Shown here one piece after another: positions 54,024-64,000 of a stretch of DNA of 64,000 nt. This DNA comes from Ichthyophis bannanicus. Taxonomy: Eukaryota; Chordata; Amphibia; Gymnophiona; Ichthyophiidae. A program made the translations under genes and the position numbers. Location: the NCBI GenBank assembly GCA_033557465.1, contig JAWIIG010000025.1, forward strand, positions 9,230,501 to 9,294,500, given 5' to 3'. The notes under the pieces are model-generated. The model worked only from the letters and a program-made list of their open reading frames with translations, ran no database searches and was not told the origin of the DNA. The number at the start of each line of letters is the position of its first letter. Position 1 is the first letter of the stretch.

Positions 54024-56117
54024 TTAAAATGTTGTGGTTCTGTATGACATGTGCTGCAAGGATATGTACATTTGTTTCATTTTACAACACAGGAAAATTA
54101 CGATAATGCATAGCAATATTTGTACAACAGTTAAAATAATAGGGTGAATAAAAACATTAAAGACATGATCAGCAGTATGTGAGTAACCAAATAACAATTC
54201 CCACACAGACACATGAGCATCTTGTAGCAAGTGTCCTACAATTTGTTGAATGAGTCCATTCTCATAAGCGATGGTGTGATTCACTTCAGTGGATGTTGTT
54301 TTAAGGTGATCAATATAGGCATGGAGTTCTGTAAAGTTGAGCAGTTTATGTAGTGTCTCTTCTCCCATGCCAAGTGGTAAGGGATGCACAGCATATGAGA
54401 GAGAGTCTGGAATGTCCATAGAGTCATTGGTAACCAGCGGTGTGGAATAAGTTGTCCCATTAATGGTGAGGGAGACCAGTGGTGTATGACTGCACCAGGT
54501 ATTGTTTGGTAAATAATTTGAACTGTACAACAAAGTGTTCTTGGGAAGGCGAATGTCATGCATTCTGGGAGCAATCGAAAAAGAAACATTCTGGGGAAAG
54601 AACAGATGAAAATAAGTGTCCAGCTCCAAGGTAATACAAACTGTGTGAGGTAGTCAGGGAATATGAGAGCTTAACAGTCAGGGAGCAAGAGGAGGAATTG
54701 TTCCAGCAGGAGGTGTCAGCCTCTTTAAACTGGTGAGGTTGACACTTGAACTGAAATGTAGTCTGCTCACACAAACTGGGGTCCATCGGCTTGAATGAAG
54801 TCCAGGTGTCGTCCAGTGGCTGCACCCATGTGAGATGGTCCACAGGATACATAAGCATATTATCAAACTGCACCCCAATATTAACAATAGGATAAATAAC
54901 TGTGTGTTGTCCTGACCATGGGATCAAAGTACAGATAGAGCAGCCTTGTGGTGAACAAATGGGAACACTAACTGTCCACCAATCAAGGTGAGCTATAGCA
55001 AATTCAGGTATTTTGGTACTAGCCATATGGATGAGAGATGGTGGCCAGTGTCCTAACTTAGCAGTGATCAGAATTTCCTTTAGTATAGTAAAAAGCTCGA
55101 TCTGTACTTGATCAAGGCAAGAGCCCAGGAAATATTCTTTCCCAATCTATATTCTGTATGTGCTAAGGTAACAATTTTCTGTTCTATAATGGGAGATATA
55201 AGAGCAAAGGTATCTACAACTACATTGGACAGTTTAGAGGAAGCTTCATTAATAATATGTTGTGAGGTAAAACCATCAGCAGCATGCTGAGCAGTGGATC
55301 CCATTTTATTACGGAGCACCTCTATATCAATTATATTAAGGGCACCCAGTGCAGTCCCTGTGCCACCTAAAATTGTATCAATTAATTCACGCTTGTGTCG
55401 AAATTGCTTGGCTTGGGGTGTTACTGACTGCATATGAAACCAAGTATTGAGCATTTGTATGTGGTTGGCAACAAACTGAGAGCAATTTGGATATTTGTGA
55501 GTAACTAGAAACAATTTGGGAAATAGATGCCAAGTAAGAAAATGGTATTCCACATCATATAAAACATCGTGTGGTGCATCATATTTAATCTGAAAGGGAT
55601 GTCCTTCCTGAAATGGGTGGATATCAGAAAGATAGAGTACAGGAGGAGCAGAAGTGGTGGGAGGGGTGGGATGAGGGTTGGTAGGTAAACAAAATACATC
55701 CAAAAGGAATGAAGTCTCAGTAATGTGCTGTTGATCACTCACAACCCATGTATAAGTTATTTTCCAGGTACCTCTGTCCTGACAGGAAATATTGTACAAA
55801 ATCAAAGCAGGAGGACCTAGAAAGTAACGTTCTGGGCATGCCCTCAATTCTTGTGTCCTTTCTAGATAAGTGGAAACTGGTGGCTTCCACTGTACTTGAG
55901 TGATGTTTAATGAATAGAACACTGGCTTGTCCTGTACGGAACAGAAACTCAGTATGACCAGATCCTTTCCTTCCGGGAAAGGTGAGGGTATTTCTTGGTA
56001 GCGATACACTCCACCTGTGGAATTAGCCCAGCCAATCGTGCATATTCAGATGATAGTTCCTGTAATGAGACTTGAGTAGAAGAGAGCAGATACAAGAACA
56101 ACAGGAAACCGAGACAT
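54024..56117 (-). pseudogene. env: Retroviral envelope gene, broken
   Basis: Minus strand from ATG at 56117. The first 23 codons look like a signal peptide, then TGA at 56046-56048. The frame 56009-55080 holds several N-glycosylation motifs, a furin-type site RHKR near 55390, and a Gly/Ala-rich hydrophobic stretch after it (fusion-peptide-like). Two frame changes follow (frames 55026-54556 and 54629-54024). A hydrophobic anchor with basic stop-transfer end lies near 54100 (ILLCIIVIFLCCKMK). This is the usual SU-TM layout; I cannot name the retroviral genus. It is inactive as it stands: one stop and at least two frameshifts. Confidence 0.72.
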
Positions 56118-56351
56118 AATAAAAGCTAACTTGTTTCACTCTACTAGGGAGTAAACTAATGCTCCCCACTTATACTATGTAACAACAAAACAAAAAATAA
56201 TAATTTTTACTACTTATTTACATAACTATTAAACACATGTCAACTATACAGCAGGAGTAAATAGTTACCGTCCTCAAGCGACTTCTTCAGAAAGCAGCTG
56301 TCCGTGCTGTCTTCAGGTGGTATCTGAAAACAAAGACTGATAAAACACGTA

Positions 56352-56767
56352 TTACCCATATGGTTTTAACTGAGTGATGTGTTTCCAGTACTGCTGGTTT
56401 TCGGGCATTAGGATCTGGTATGGGCTTGGGCCTAAGGTATCAGTAACTAAGTACGGTCCCTCCCACTGTGCAGTTCCAAAGGGGAGGTTTGGTCTAGGTC
56501 TCATCTCTGCAAGACACTAGTGACAGGGCTTCCTTCATGTATTCATGAAATATTGATGGGGAATCCTTATATCCCTGTGGAAGCACAGTCCATGCATAAC
56601 AGTCCATGCACATTGGGGGTTCAGTTTAGAGATCATTTCAGGGTATGAGGCTACCACGGGCACTACAGATTTTGAAACTTGATTCAGGGCACGGAAGTCC
56701 ATAGTGAGCCTGAAGGAACCCCCCGGTTTAACTATCGGCCAGGCTGGTGAATTGCATGTGGAAGAAA
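56352..56767 (-). pseudogene. pol: Retroviral pol fragments
   Basis: At 56767-56530 the minus strand encodes RT pieces, CNSPAWPIVKPGGSFRLT (fingers) and LPQGYKDSP (palm) with a frame change between. The active-site YxDD region is missing. It is joined near 56525 to the end of integrase, WEGPYLVTDTLGPSPYQI, and a stop at 56352-56354 just upstream of env. So most of RT, RNase H and integrase core is deleted. The upstream edge at 56768 is a direct join to CR1 sequence. Confidence 0.75.
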
Positions 56768-58260
56768 TAGGTCCCATGGCCTTGTCCACTTTTAGTTTTG
56801 CAAGTTGTTCTAACACCTCATCTTCTGTGAATGGTGTGGTAACTACGTCATTCCCATTTTTATATTTGGGAGTCACAGGTGGTCCTTCTCCAGGACTTTC
56901 TATAGTAAAAACAGAGCAGAAGTATTTGTTTAGCAATTTCGCTTCTTCAATGTCACTTTCCATGAGTCCGTTCACAGCACTTCTGAGTCCTGCAATTCCA
57001 CCTCTGATCTTCTTCCTTTCCCGAATATACCTGAAGAAGGTTTTGTCACCACACTTCACATCTTTAACCATCTTTTCCTCTGCCTTTGATTTTGCTATCC
57101 TTATTTCTCTCTTTGTCTCTTTGAGTTTGATCCTATATTCATTTCTGTGTTCCTCTGTTTGCGAGCTTTTGAATTTTGCGAAAGCTGTGTTTTTTGCCTT
57201 TATTTGAGCAGCCACTTCTTTGGAAAACCAAATAGGCTTTCTTCTCCTCTTGTTTTTGTTTACTTTTGTTACATATTTATCTGTTGCCCCTTTTATTGCC
57301 ACCTTTAGTTTAGCCCATTGCAATTCCACTTCCCTTATCTCCTTCCACCCTGTTAGCTCCTCCTTTAGGTACTCGGCCGTTTAATTGAAGTTGGTGTTTT
57401 TAAAGTTTAGGACTTTGAGCCTGCTATGATTGGCCTGTACCATGGCTTTTATCTCAAACCACACCATGTGATAATCGCTGCTGCTCACAGGGGCACTCAC
57501 GCAGACATTCGACATGCTATCGCGGTTGGTGGCACTAAATCCAGCGTTGAGCTTTCCCTGGTTGTTTCCATCACCATTTGTCTAAGTAACGCATCTTCGA
57601 GAGCATCCACAATTTTTTTGCTTCTTTCCAGATTTTCAGAAGAAGTAATCCAATCCACATCAGGTAGATTAAAGTCACCCAATATGATTGCTTCCCCCTT
57701 TGTGACTATCTTGGCAATATCTATAATCAATTCGTTATCTATCTCTTCAATTTGTGTTGGAGGTCTGTAGACTACAGCAGTATGGATGACAGTGCCATCT
57801 CCTCTTTCCAACACAATCCAGAGCGCTTCTTCTTTTCCCCATGCCCCCTGCATTTCAGTATCTTTAATATTGCTTTTGACATACAAGGCTACTCCTCCTC
57901 CTCTTCCATTTTTTCTGTCTCTTCTGAATAGATTATAGACAGGTATGGCTATATCCCAATCATATGATTCGTTTAGCCATGTTTCTGTAATGGCCACAAT
58001 GTCCAAATCCATTTCCACCCTTAGGGCTTCTAGGTCTGGAACTTTGTTGGCTAAGCTTCGAGCATTTGTGCTCATTGCTTTCCAGCATTTAACTGGCTTG
58101 CGTGTATTTAACGTTGATTTTGTTCTGCCTACATCTTCCCACTTGTTTATGATGTGTGGTTTAAATGTGTGGCTGTTTCTGATATTAATTTGCTTTTGCA
58201 GGAGGTGACGTCCAGAGCTTGACCTTCCACATCTGTCACCCCCTTTTTCTAGTTTAAATG
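56768..58260 (-). pseudogene. CR1 ORF2 5' part
   Basis: Endonuclease frame 58075-57497 with STNARSLANKVPDLEAL, AITETWLNESYDWD, GRGGGVALYVK and ILGDFNLPDVDW. After a break, 57329-56768 holds the linker and start of RT (KCGDKTFFRYIRERKKI, LLNKYFCSVF, LKVDKAMGP), then fuses to retroviral RT. It is the same family as 50379-52302 and overlaps it in content, so it is a separate copy. Confidence 0.82.
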
Positions 58261-58890
58261 CATATCCACATATTGCTTGTATTTTTCACTTAGGATTCTT
58301 TTCCCTGCGACAGAGATGTAGTCCATCAGCACAGTATAGTCTCTTGTTGTTCCATCTGTTACCCCAGTCGCCAATAAATCTGAATCCTTCTTGTTTGCAC
58401 CAGGTCTGGAGCCATGTATTAAAGCTGTTAATGTGATGCAGCCTTTTTACCCCTTTCCAAGCACAGATAGAACCTCTGAGAATGCAACAGTGTTAACAAT
58501 GGGCTTGAGTTTTTCTCCCAGAGATTGGAAGTTCTTATGGACTGTAGAGGTACTGTTTCTAGCCAGGTTATTTGTGCCCAAGTGGATAACCACATCAAGT
58601 TTGGAGTGTTCACTTTCTGCGCTAAGTACTTCAACAACGTGGTTTGTATTCCTGCTGGCTGAAGAGCCTGGGAGGCACTTGACTATCTTCTCTCCTTTGA
58701 ACTGTGTTCCCAAGTTGATGCCACTGATGATGGAATCACCAAGTAGTAGTAGTTTGCTGTTTGGTGAGGTTTTCTTCATATTTGGTCCTTTAGCAGGAGA
58801 TTGGGCATTGTCTGTCTCATTTAAGGGCCCTTCAGTTTCTTTGGATTGGGCATCCTCATTCGCCAAGGCAGAGAAGGCATTATGCATGGA
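58261..58890 (-). pseudogene. CR1 ORF1, esterase-like
   Basis: Minus frame 58887-58447 with LLLGDSIISGINLG (SGNH block I) and VVIHLGTNNLARN (block III-like). A frame change near 58440 leads to a C-terminal remnant (YTVLMDYISVAGKRIL). It sits directly 5' of the ORF2 part above. Confidence 0.72.
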
Positions 58891-58894
58891 TATC

Positions 58895-59230
58895 TTGGGT
58901 GGGTGCGTGTATTAGTAGTTCGTAGCTTAATGCAGTCATGGTGTCAAGAAGGGATGTGGAATGCTTCATTGATAGCACAGGGAGGTTGAAATCACCTAGC
59001 AGCCAGAGTGGTCTACCCTTAGTTGATTGGTTGCATGCTAGGTCAAGAATTGTGGAGAGGTCATCAGTGCTTGTAGATGGGACTCGGTAGCACAGAGATG
59101 TGGCTAGATGCTTATTTGCGATCATGATGGCCTCCAGGTTGTTTGTGCTCTGTGAAGTAAGGCATTGGAATTGTAGGTCACATCTGGCCATGATAAAGAT
59201 GCCTCCACCTCTTCTGTTCAACGATAGGTT
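58895..59230 (-). mobile_element. L2-like LINE endonuclease fragment
   Basis: Frame 59221-58880 holds NRRGGGIFIMARCDLQFQ and WLLGDFNLPV, motifs of an APE-type endonuclease, but of a different LINE clade from the CR1 copies. Only about 110 codons remain. Confidence 0.6.
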
Positions 59231-59399
59231 GACCGGGTGGGAATGTCATGGATTTGTGAACCTTTGGAACAGTGTAAAACACTGGAATTTTGGGAAAAGG
59301 GGTGATCAAAAAAGGCACGCCTCATTAGAAGTAATCCATCCCTGACTCTGGGCATTAGTGACCAAAGATTTAATGATGTCGTGTAATTGAGAAGTCAGA

Positions 59400-59900
59400 T
59401 CATTTTGGAGACTATGATGCTGTAGTATCGTGTTTCCCTCAATTGCTGAATAATTCCCTCGCAATAAGAAGAAGAGGATTGAAGTACTACCGCCCCGCCC
59501 TTGTCAAATGGAGAGTGATAGACATGGTTTCAGCGGACCCGAGGGGTGGCGATTGGATACGTTTACAGTGGTTAGAGCAAAGGTGGATTTTCCACCTACG
59601 AACGGTTATCCCCGATGGCTTAAATCTGGAGCAAGAGTGGGGGAGTTTGTGAGGAGATTCCTATTATGCCATTTGTTTGGTATATTTGATTCTTTTAGCT
59701 CCTCCTTTCAGTGATGTCATTTCAACCAGCCAATCACAATTTGTGCAAGCATTGTAATATGAGTCACTAGACTCAGCGTCTTTTGGCAATTCCAGATCCT
59801 TTCTCTTAAGCGAGTTGCACTCGAAGCAGGGCCTGCCGGCCCGAAACATGCGTGTCGTGTACGAATATTGCAGATTGATGTGGATTCTGAACATATGAAG
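59400..59900 (+). mobile_element. Penelope-like element remnant
   Basis: Frame 59443-59652 has the end RWIFHLRTVIPDGLNLE, resembling the W-I-x-x-L-x-T-L-x-P-x-GLN end of the GIY-YIG endonuclease in Penelope-like elements. Further on, GGCCTGCCGGCCCGAAACAT near 59828 resembles a repeat seen at the ends of such elements. I found no hammerhead core. Confidence 0.45.
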
Positions 59901-60163
59901 CTAAGTTTCACTATTTAGAGTTTCATTTGTTTCACTGTGAAGTCACATTGATTAAAAGGGGTCACACTCACATCGGGTTGCAGTTGTATAATTGCTCTTC
60001 CCTGTTTTGTGAGGCCCGACAAAATCAAACAAAAACAAAAAAATAATGAAACACACATTTATTTTGCTTGCACTACAGACAATCGTATGTTGGTTCTATT
60101 GAGTTTAGTAGTGGTTCTGTGTTCCTGGGTTTTTGCTTTTTTGTTATTTAACCTTTCCTGGCA
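59901..60163. other. No gene seen
   Basis: AT-rich flank left of DIRS D with an A-rich stretch near 60020-60045. Confidence 0.5.
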
Positions 60164-60561
60164 ATCTCCAGGAACAAGCAGAAATGTAGTCTTCACATGT
60201 GGATATCGTCGGTATCTACGGAGCCTGAGCGGGAACACTCCCCAGCGTCCAATAGGAAAGCTTTTGGGAGCATCCCACAGCGCCTGCGTGCTGCCTTCCC
60301 ACCTTTCCCAACTGTCCCTCTCTTCGTTTCCGCGGAGCCAACAAGTCACACATCCTGTCACCGCAGAAAAAAAAAATCCCTTCTATTCTTCTTTTTTGTG
60401 GTTGTGTCTGCCTTCCCTCGACGCTACACCGGTACCGCCGGTTCTTCTTTCTTTTCTTTTCTTTTTTTTTTTTTTTAAACTTTCTTCTGGAGTCTTCCGG
60501 TAATTTTCTCCTCAGGTGCCACGCGCCATTTTGGGCACTAGGTCCAACTTTTTCCTTCAAA

Positions 60562-62298
60562 ATGGAAAAACCCGCATCGGGTTTTAAAAAGTGTTCTAAG
60601 TGTGGCAGTACCATCTCCGTCACTGACACCCATGAGTGGTGCCTCAAATGTTTAGGTCCTGACCACTCTATTTCTGAGTGTGTTGCCTGTGGGATGATGT
60701 CGAAAAGGGGCCGGCAAAACCGAGCTGCTAAACTTAGCACCCTTTTTCCCTCCGATGCAGGTTCCGTGGCATCGACGTCTTCCAGGGCTTCGTCTTCCTC
60801 CCATGGCTCTCAGGTAACTAAACATAAATCTAGCCGGTCCTCAAAGGGTAGATCTCCTTCTAGACATTGAGATTCCTCTGGCGTTGCCCTTGAGGGACTT
60901 TCACCGGCAAAATTGCCCCGGCGGGAGGCTTCGGCTTCCAAAGTACTAACAAGGCTCCAGGATGTTCTCGAGGCTTCAACCTCAGCAGAACTACTTGTGC
61001 AATACTCTGGGGTACCGGCTGCTTCATCCGTTACCGATACCCAAGCATCGGCAGCGTCAATAGACCAGAGATTTTTGGCTATTGAACGCAGTCTGGCGGC
61101 TCTTCTCACGGCCTCGATGCCCCTGAAACCGCTTCAGACAATTCAACCGGTACCGACTCTGGTGCCGGCACCGACTGCATCGACATCGGCAGGTATTCTA
61201 CCGGCACGATCACCCAGATCGGAGATACTTTGAATCCTCAGATGAGTCTGAAGACTCTGAAAGCTCTGCCGATACCAGAGTACTTCTTCCTGAGGATTCC
61301 TTTTCTCCTCAGCGTAGGATGTCTCCACCAGAGAATATGTCCTTTCAGGATTTTATCCGAGATGTGGCCCGAGGTCTTTCCATCACAGTGGCTCCTGAAA
61401 AAGAGCCTAGGGCATAGGAATTAGAAATCCTACAATACCTTAAAGCTCCCAAGGAGGCAGCTACCTTACCTATTCATGAGATCTTGCATGATCTCATGTT
61501 AAGGATGTGGAAAACACCTCTAACCACCTCTCTTCACTCTCGAAGACTTGACACATGAATCAAGTTCCTCCTTGTCCTGGGTTTCAGAAGACTCAATTAC
61601 CACACCATTCCATGGTAGTGGAATCAGCTATGAGAAGGATAAAGAGTGCAAAAAGGCATGCATCTAATCCTCCAGGACGTGAGTGTAGGACTCTTGACGC
61701 CTTTGGATGTCGAGCCTTCCAGGCTTGCATGCTTTCTGCTAGGATCAGTTCCTATATCTTATATATGGGAATGTTCCTTAAGGAGGTCACAGGAGATTTA
61801 GAGCTTATAAGCCCTCTCCTTCCTGATGATAAGAGGCAAGATTACCTCGCCCTTGTCAAACATGCCCAGGATGTTTCCAAGTTTGTGAATCGTGCAGCCT
61901 TTGACTTCTTTGAGTGCATAAGCAGGACCTCTGCCATTGCCATAGGTGCACGTAAGAGCATCTGACTTGGAAATTTGGGTACAGGATAGACGAGGGAATA
62001 TTCCTTGCACAGGAGAGAATCTCTTTGGCAAGAATTGGCAGGAAAAAGCTAATGAGATAGATGCTGACAATATCACTTTGGATAGATTGTCTAAATCTAC
62101 AGCTGATCCTGCAAGGAAAAAATCCTATAAGAAACCATTCTTCAGTAAGAAGAAAAAGTTTTATCCCTCCTATACCCAGCAGGGGCATTGTTTAGGTCAG
62201 TCTGCCCAAAAGGGACAGCAGCAACAACTAGTCGAAGAAAGACAAAAGCAGCTAAACCTCAACCGGCTCAGCAGACTCAGCCTCCACAGGGGCTTTGA
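60562..62298 (+). pseudogene. gag: DIRS D gag, multiply broken
   Basis: ATG 60562, Cys/His module intact (CSKC...HEWCLKCLG). TGA at 60868-60870 at the same place as in copy C. Later damage: a deletion and frame change near 61195-61235, TAG near 61414-61416 and a base loss near 61555 relative to C, and a deletion near 61955. An indel near 62230 moves the open frame (61946-62374) straight into pol; the original gag frame still ends CAG GGG CTT TGA C at 62287-62299. Confidence 0.82.
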
Positions 62299-62299
62299 C
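62293..62299 (+). promoter_or_regulatory. Candidate +1 frameshift site, DIRS D
   Basis: CTT TGA C, identical to the core of the bacterial release factor 2 shift site. TGA at 62296-62298; pol reads TTT GAC TCC from 62294. Confidence 0.55.
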
Positions 62300-64000
62300 T
62301 CCTTTCTAGAGAAATTTGCCTTCCTGGCCCTGAACGGCCCAGAACCCTCCACCATCCCAGAAAGGTTATGTTAGTTTGCCCCCAGATGGGGTCAGATAAC
62401 AGCAGAAAATTGGACTCTGTCTATTGTAAGAGAGGGGTACAAGCTTCATTTCCTCAGCATGCCCCCTCCTACAATGCTAAGACAGTTCAATTCTCAGACC
62501 TCTCTCAGTGACCAGTTAGGGCAAGAGGTCGCTGTGCTCCTTGCTCAAGGGGCAATAGAAGAGGTACCCATTCCCCAACGGGGTACAGGGTTTTACTCCA
62601 CCTATTTCCTTATTCCAAAGAAAACAGGAGGACACAGACCCATTTTAGACCTCAGAGAATTGAACAAATTCCTGTTCAAAGAGAAGTTCAAAATGATTTC
62701 TCTAGGAACTCTGCTGCCATACCTTCAGAGTCAGGATTGGCTTTGTTCTCTAGATCTCAAGGATGTGTACACTCATGTTCTCATCCATCCAACTCACCGA
62801 AGGTTCCTTTGCTTTCTGTTTCAAGGGAAAAACTACCAATACAGGGTTCTTCCTTTTGGCCTGGTCTCTACTCCAAGGGTGTTCACATAATGCATGGCTG
62901 TGGTGGCAGCATTTCTCCACACCCTAGGAATATTCGTCTTCCCTTACTGAGACGACTGGCTCATTCGAGCCTCTTCAGAGCCAGAGGCCAGGGTTGCCCT
63001 CTCTCGCACAGTGCGCATCCTTCAGTATTTGGGACTTGTCATAAACTTCCCAAAATCCATCCTTGCTCCCACTCAGTCCCTAGAGTTTATAGGAGCTCTG
63101 CTGGATACCAGACAGACAAGGGCCTACCTTCCACAGCCCCGCTGCCTTCGCATTGTGCAGTTAGCTTCCCAAGCAGTGCTAAAACCTCACATCACTGCTT
63201 GGGAAATGTTACAGTTGCTAGGCCACATGGCATCCACCGTGCATGTGGTTCCTTATGCTCGCCTCCATATGAGGGTAGCACAGTGGACTTTATCCACTCA
63301 GTGGACTCAGGCGTCAGGTTGCCTGTCAGACAAAATAGCAAACTCAGATCACCTTATTTTGTCCCTCCAATGGTGGCAATCCCCCAAAAACGTTTGGTGG
63401 GTTCTCCTTTTCAGCAACCCTTACCCCAGGCAACTCTAACAGATGCTTCACAGGTGGGTTGGGGAGCCCACCTGCAAGGACTCTCTACCCAGGATACCTG
63501 GACTCCACAGGAGGCCTATTTACACATCAATCTCCTAGAACTCAGAGTAATTTTCCTTGCTCTTCGAGTATTCCATACCCAGCTCAGCTACAAGACAGTC
63601 CTAGTTCAAAAGGATAATCAAGTAGCCATGTTGTACGTGAACAAGCAGGGCAGAACAGGTTCACTGTCGCTTTGCAACAAAGCTTTGCGACTATGGGCCC
63701 TCGCCAGAGAGCATCAGATTCATCTCCTTGCGGTGTATCTTCCAGGCATTCAAAACTCTTGGGCTGACAGACTCAGTCAAGTTCTGCTTCCACACGAATG
63801 ATCTCTCCATGCAGACCAGGTGGCCAAAATTTTTCAAATTTGGGGAACCCCGGACATAGACCTCTTTGCAAGTCCGCTGAATGCCAGACTTCCCCGGTTC
63901 TGTTCCAGAATTTCGGCTCAGGGTTGTCAGGCCACGGATGCTTTCCTCCTCCATTGGGGTCAGGACTTCCTGTATGCCTTTCCACCCATTCCCCTAATTC
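62294..64000 (+). pseudogene. pol: DIRS D RT-RNase H, nonsense-broken
   Basis: RT starts FDSFLEKFAFLAL, with stops at about 62372-62374 (TAG), 62888-62890 (TAA) and 62948-62950, where TGA replaces the Leu of YLDD in the active site. SLDLKDVYTH and LPFGL remain. RNase H is frame-shifted near 63395-63445 and continues with QVGWGAHLQGLSTQ, LELRVIF and ADRLSQVL. A TGA near 63799-63801 precedes the methylase-like start (IDLFASPLNARLP) at the window edge. Confidence 0.85.

Larger units (their letters stand above)
60164..64000 (+). mobile_element. DIRS retrotransposon copy D, cut by window end
   Basis: Left terminus from 60164 (ATCTCCAGGAACAAGCAG), then gag, gag-pol junction, RT and RNase H. Very close to copy C in sequence but without C's internal deletion. 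Recombinase and 3' terminus lie beyond the window. Many stops and frameshifts. Confidence 0.9.

Noticed and set aside
59820..59870. Hammerhead ribozyme in the Penelope-like remnant
   Set aside because: A GAAAC box is present but I could not find the CUGANGA core or pairing stems.

Overview
This is a vertebrate nuclear window of a large-genome animal, most probably an amphibian; a caecilian is my best guess and a salamander the main alternative. The basis is the dominance of tyrosine-recombinase (DIRS) retrotransposons and CR1-clade LINEs, with L1/Tx1-like LINEs, tRNA-derived SINEs, hAT MITEs, a Gmr1-type Ty3 element and an endogenous retrovirus. I recognise only one host exon: 136 bp at 28407-28542 (+), an internal exon of a dishevelled gene, closest to DVL1, with consensus splice sites. 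No other DVL exon was recognised, so most of the window is probably intron of that gene.

Layout. 1-769: no gene. 830-10109: DIRS copy A (gag plus 3' terminal structure), split by a minus-strand Gmr1-like Ty3 fragment (2495-7275). 10230-11870: two L1-like fragments. 11955-18110: an old CR1 fragment split by DIRS B (12148-17763, the best copy: inverted termini, gag, RT-RNase H-methylase-like, recombinase, internal complementary region). 18111-21892: DIRS C, truncated and joined to an L1 ORF1 fragment (to 22290). 22291-29860: sparse intronic sequence with hAT MITEs, two SINEs and the DVL exon. 29861-35527: DIRS E, a divergent GC-rich family. 35528-43459: DIRS F, abutting E with no spacer and interrupted in its right terminus by a full-length CR1 (39035-43393, 6-bp target duplication). 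43521-44477: L1 3' end. 44710-44996: old DIRS terminus. 44997-50378: MITEs, foldback repeats and an L1 remnant. 50379-58890: nested CR1 copies interrupted by a defective endogenous retrovirus (one LTR, env, fragments of pol). 58895-59900: L2-like and Penelope-like scraps. 60164-64000: DIRS D, running off the window.

The most interesting signals concern the DIRS family. In all three copies that keep the gag-pol junction (B, D, E) gag ends in TTT-TGA-C or CTT-TGA-C, and pol continues in the +1 frame. In B and D no AUG lies near the pol start; E has an upstream in-frame ATG. This resembles known +1 shift sites at UGA stops. The recombinase frame is the -1 frame relative to RT-RNase H and stays open for 500-600 codons across that region in both B and the divergent copy E. 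The E/F boundary reproduces the circle-junction sequence predicted by each internal complementary region. Every DIRS copy lies on the + strand (the dishevelled strand), while nearly all LINE, Gmr1 and retroviral sequence lies on the - strand.

Almost all mobile elements are broken. Frames and breaks are described copy by copy; nothing has been reconstructed.
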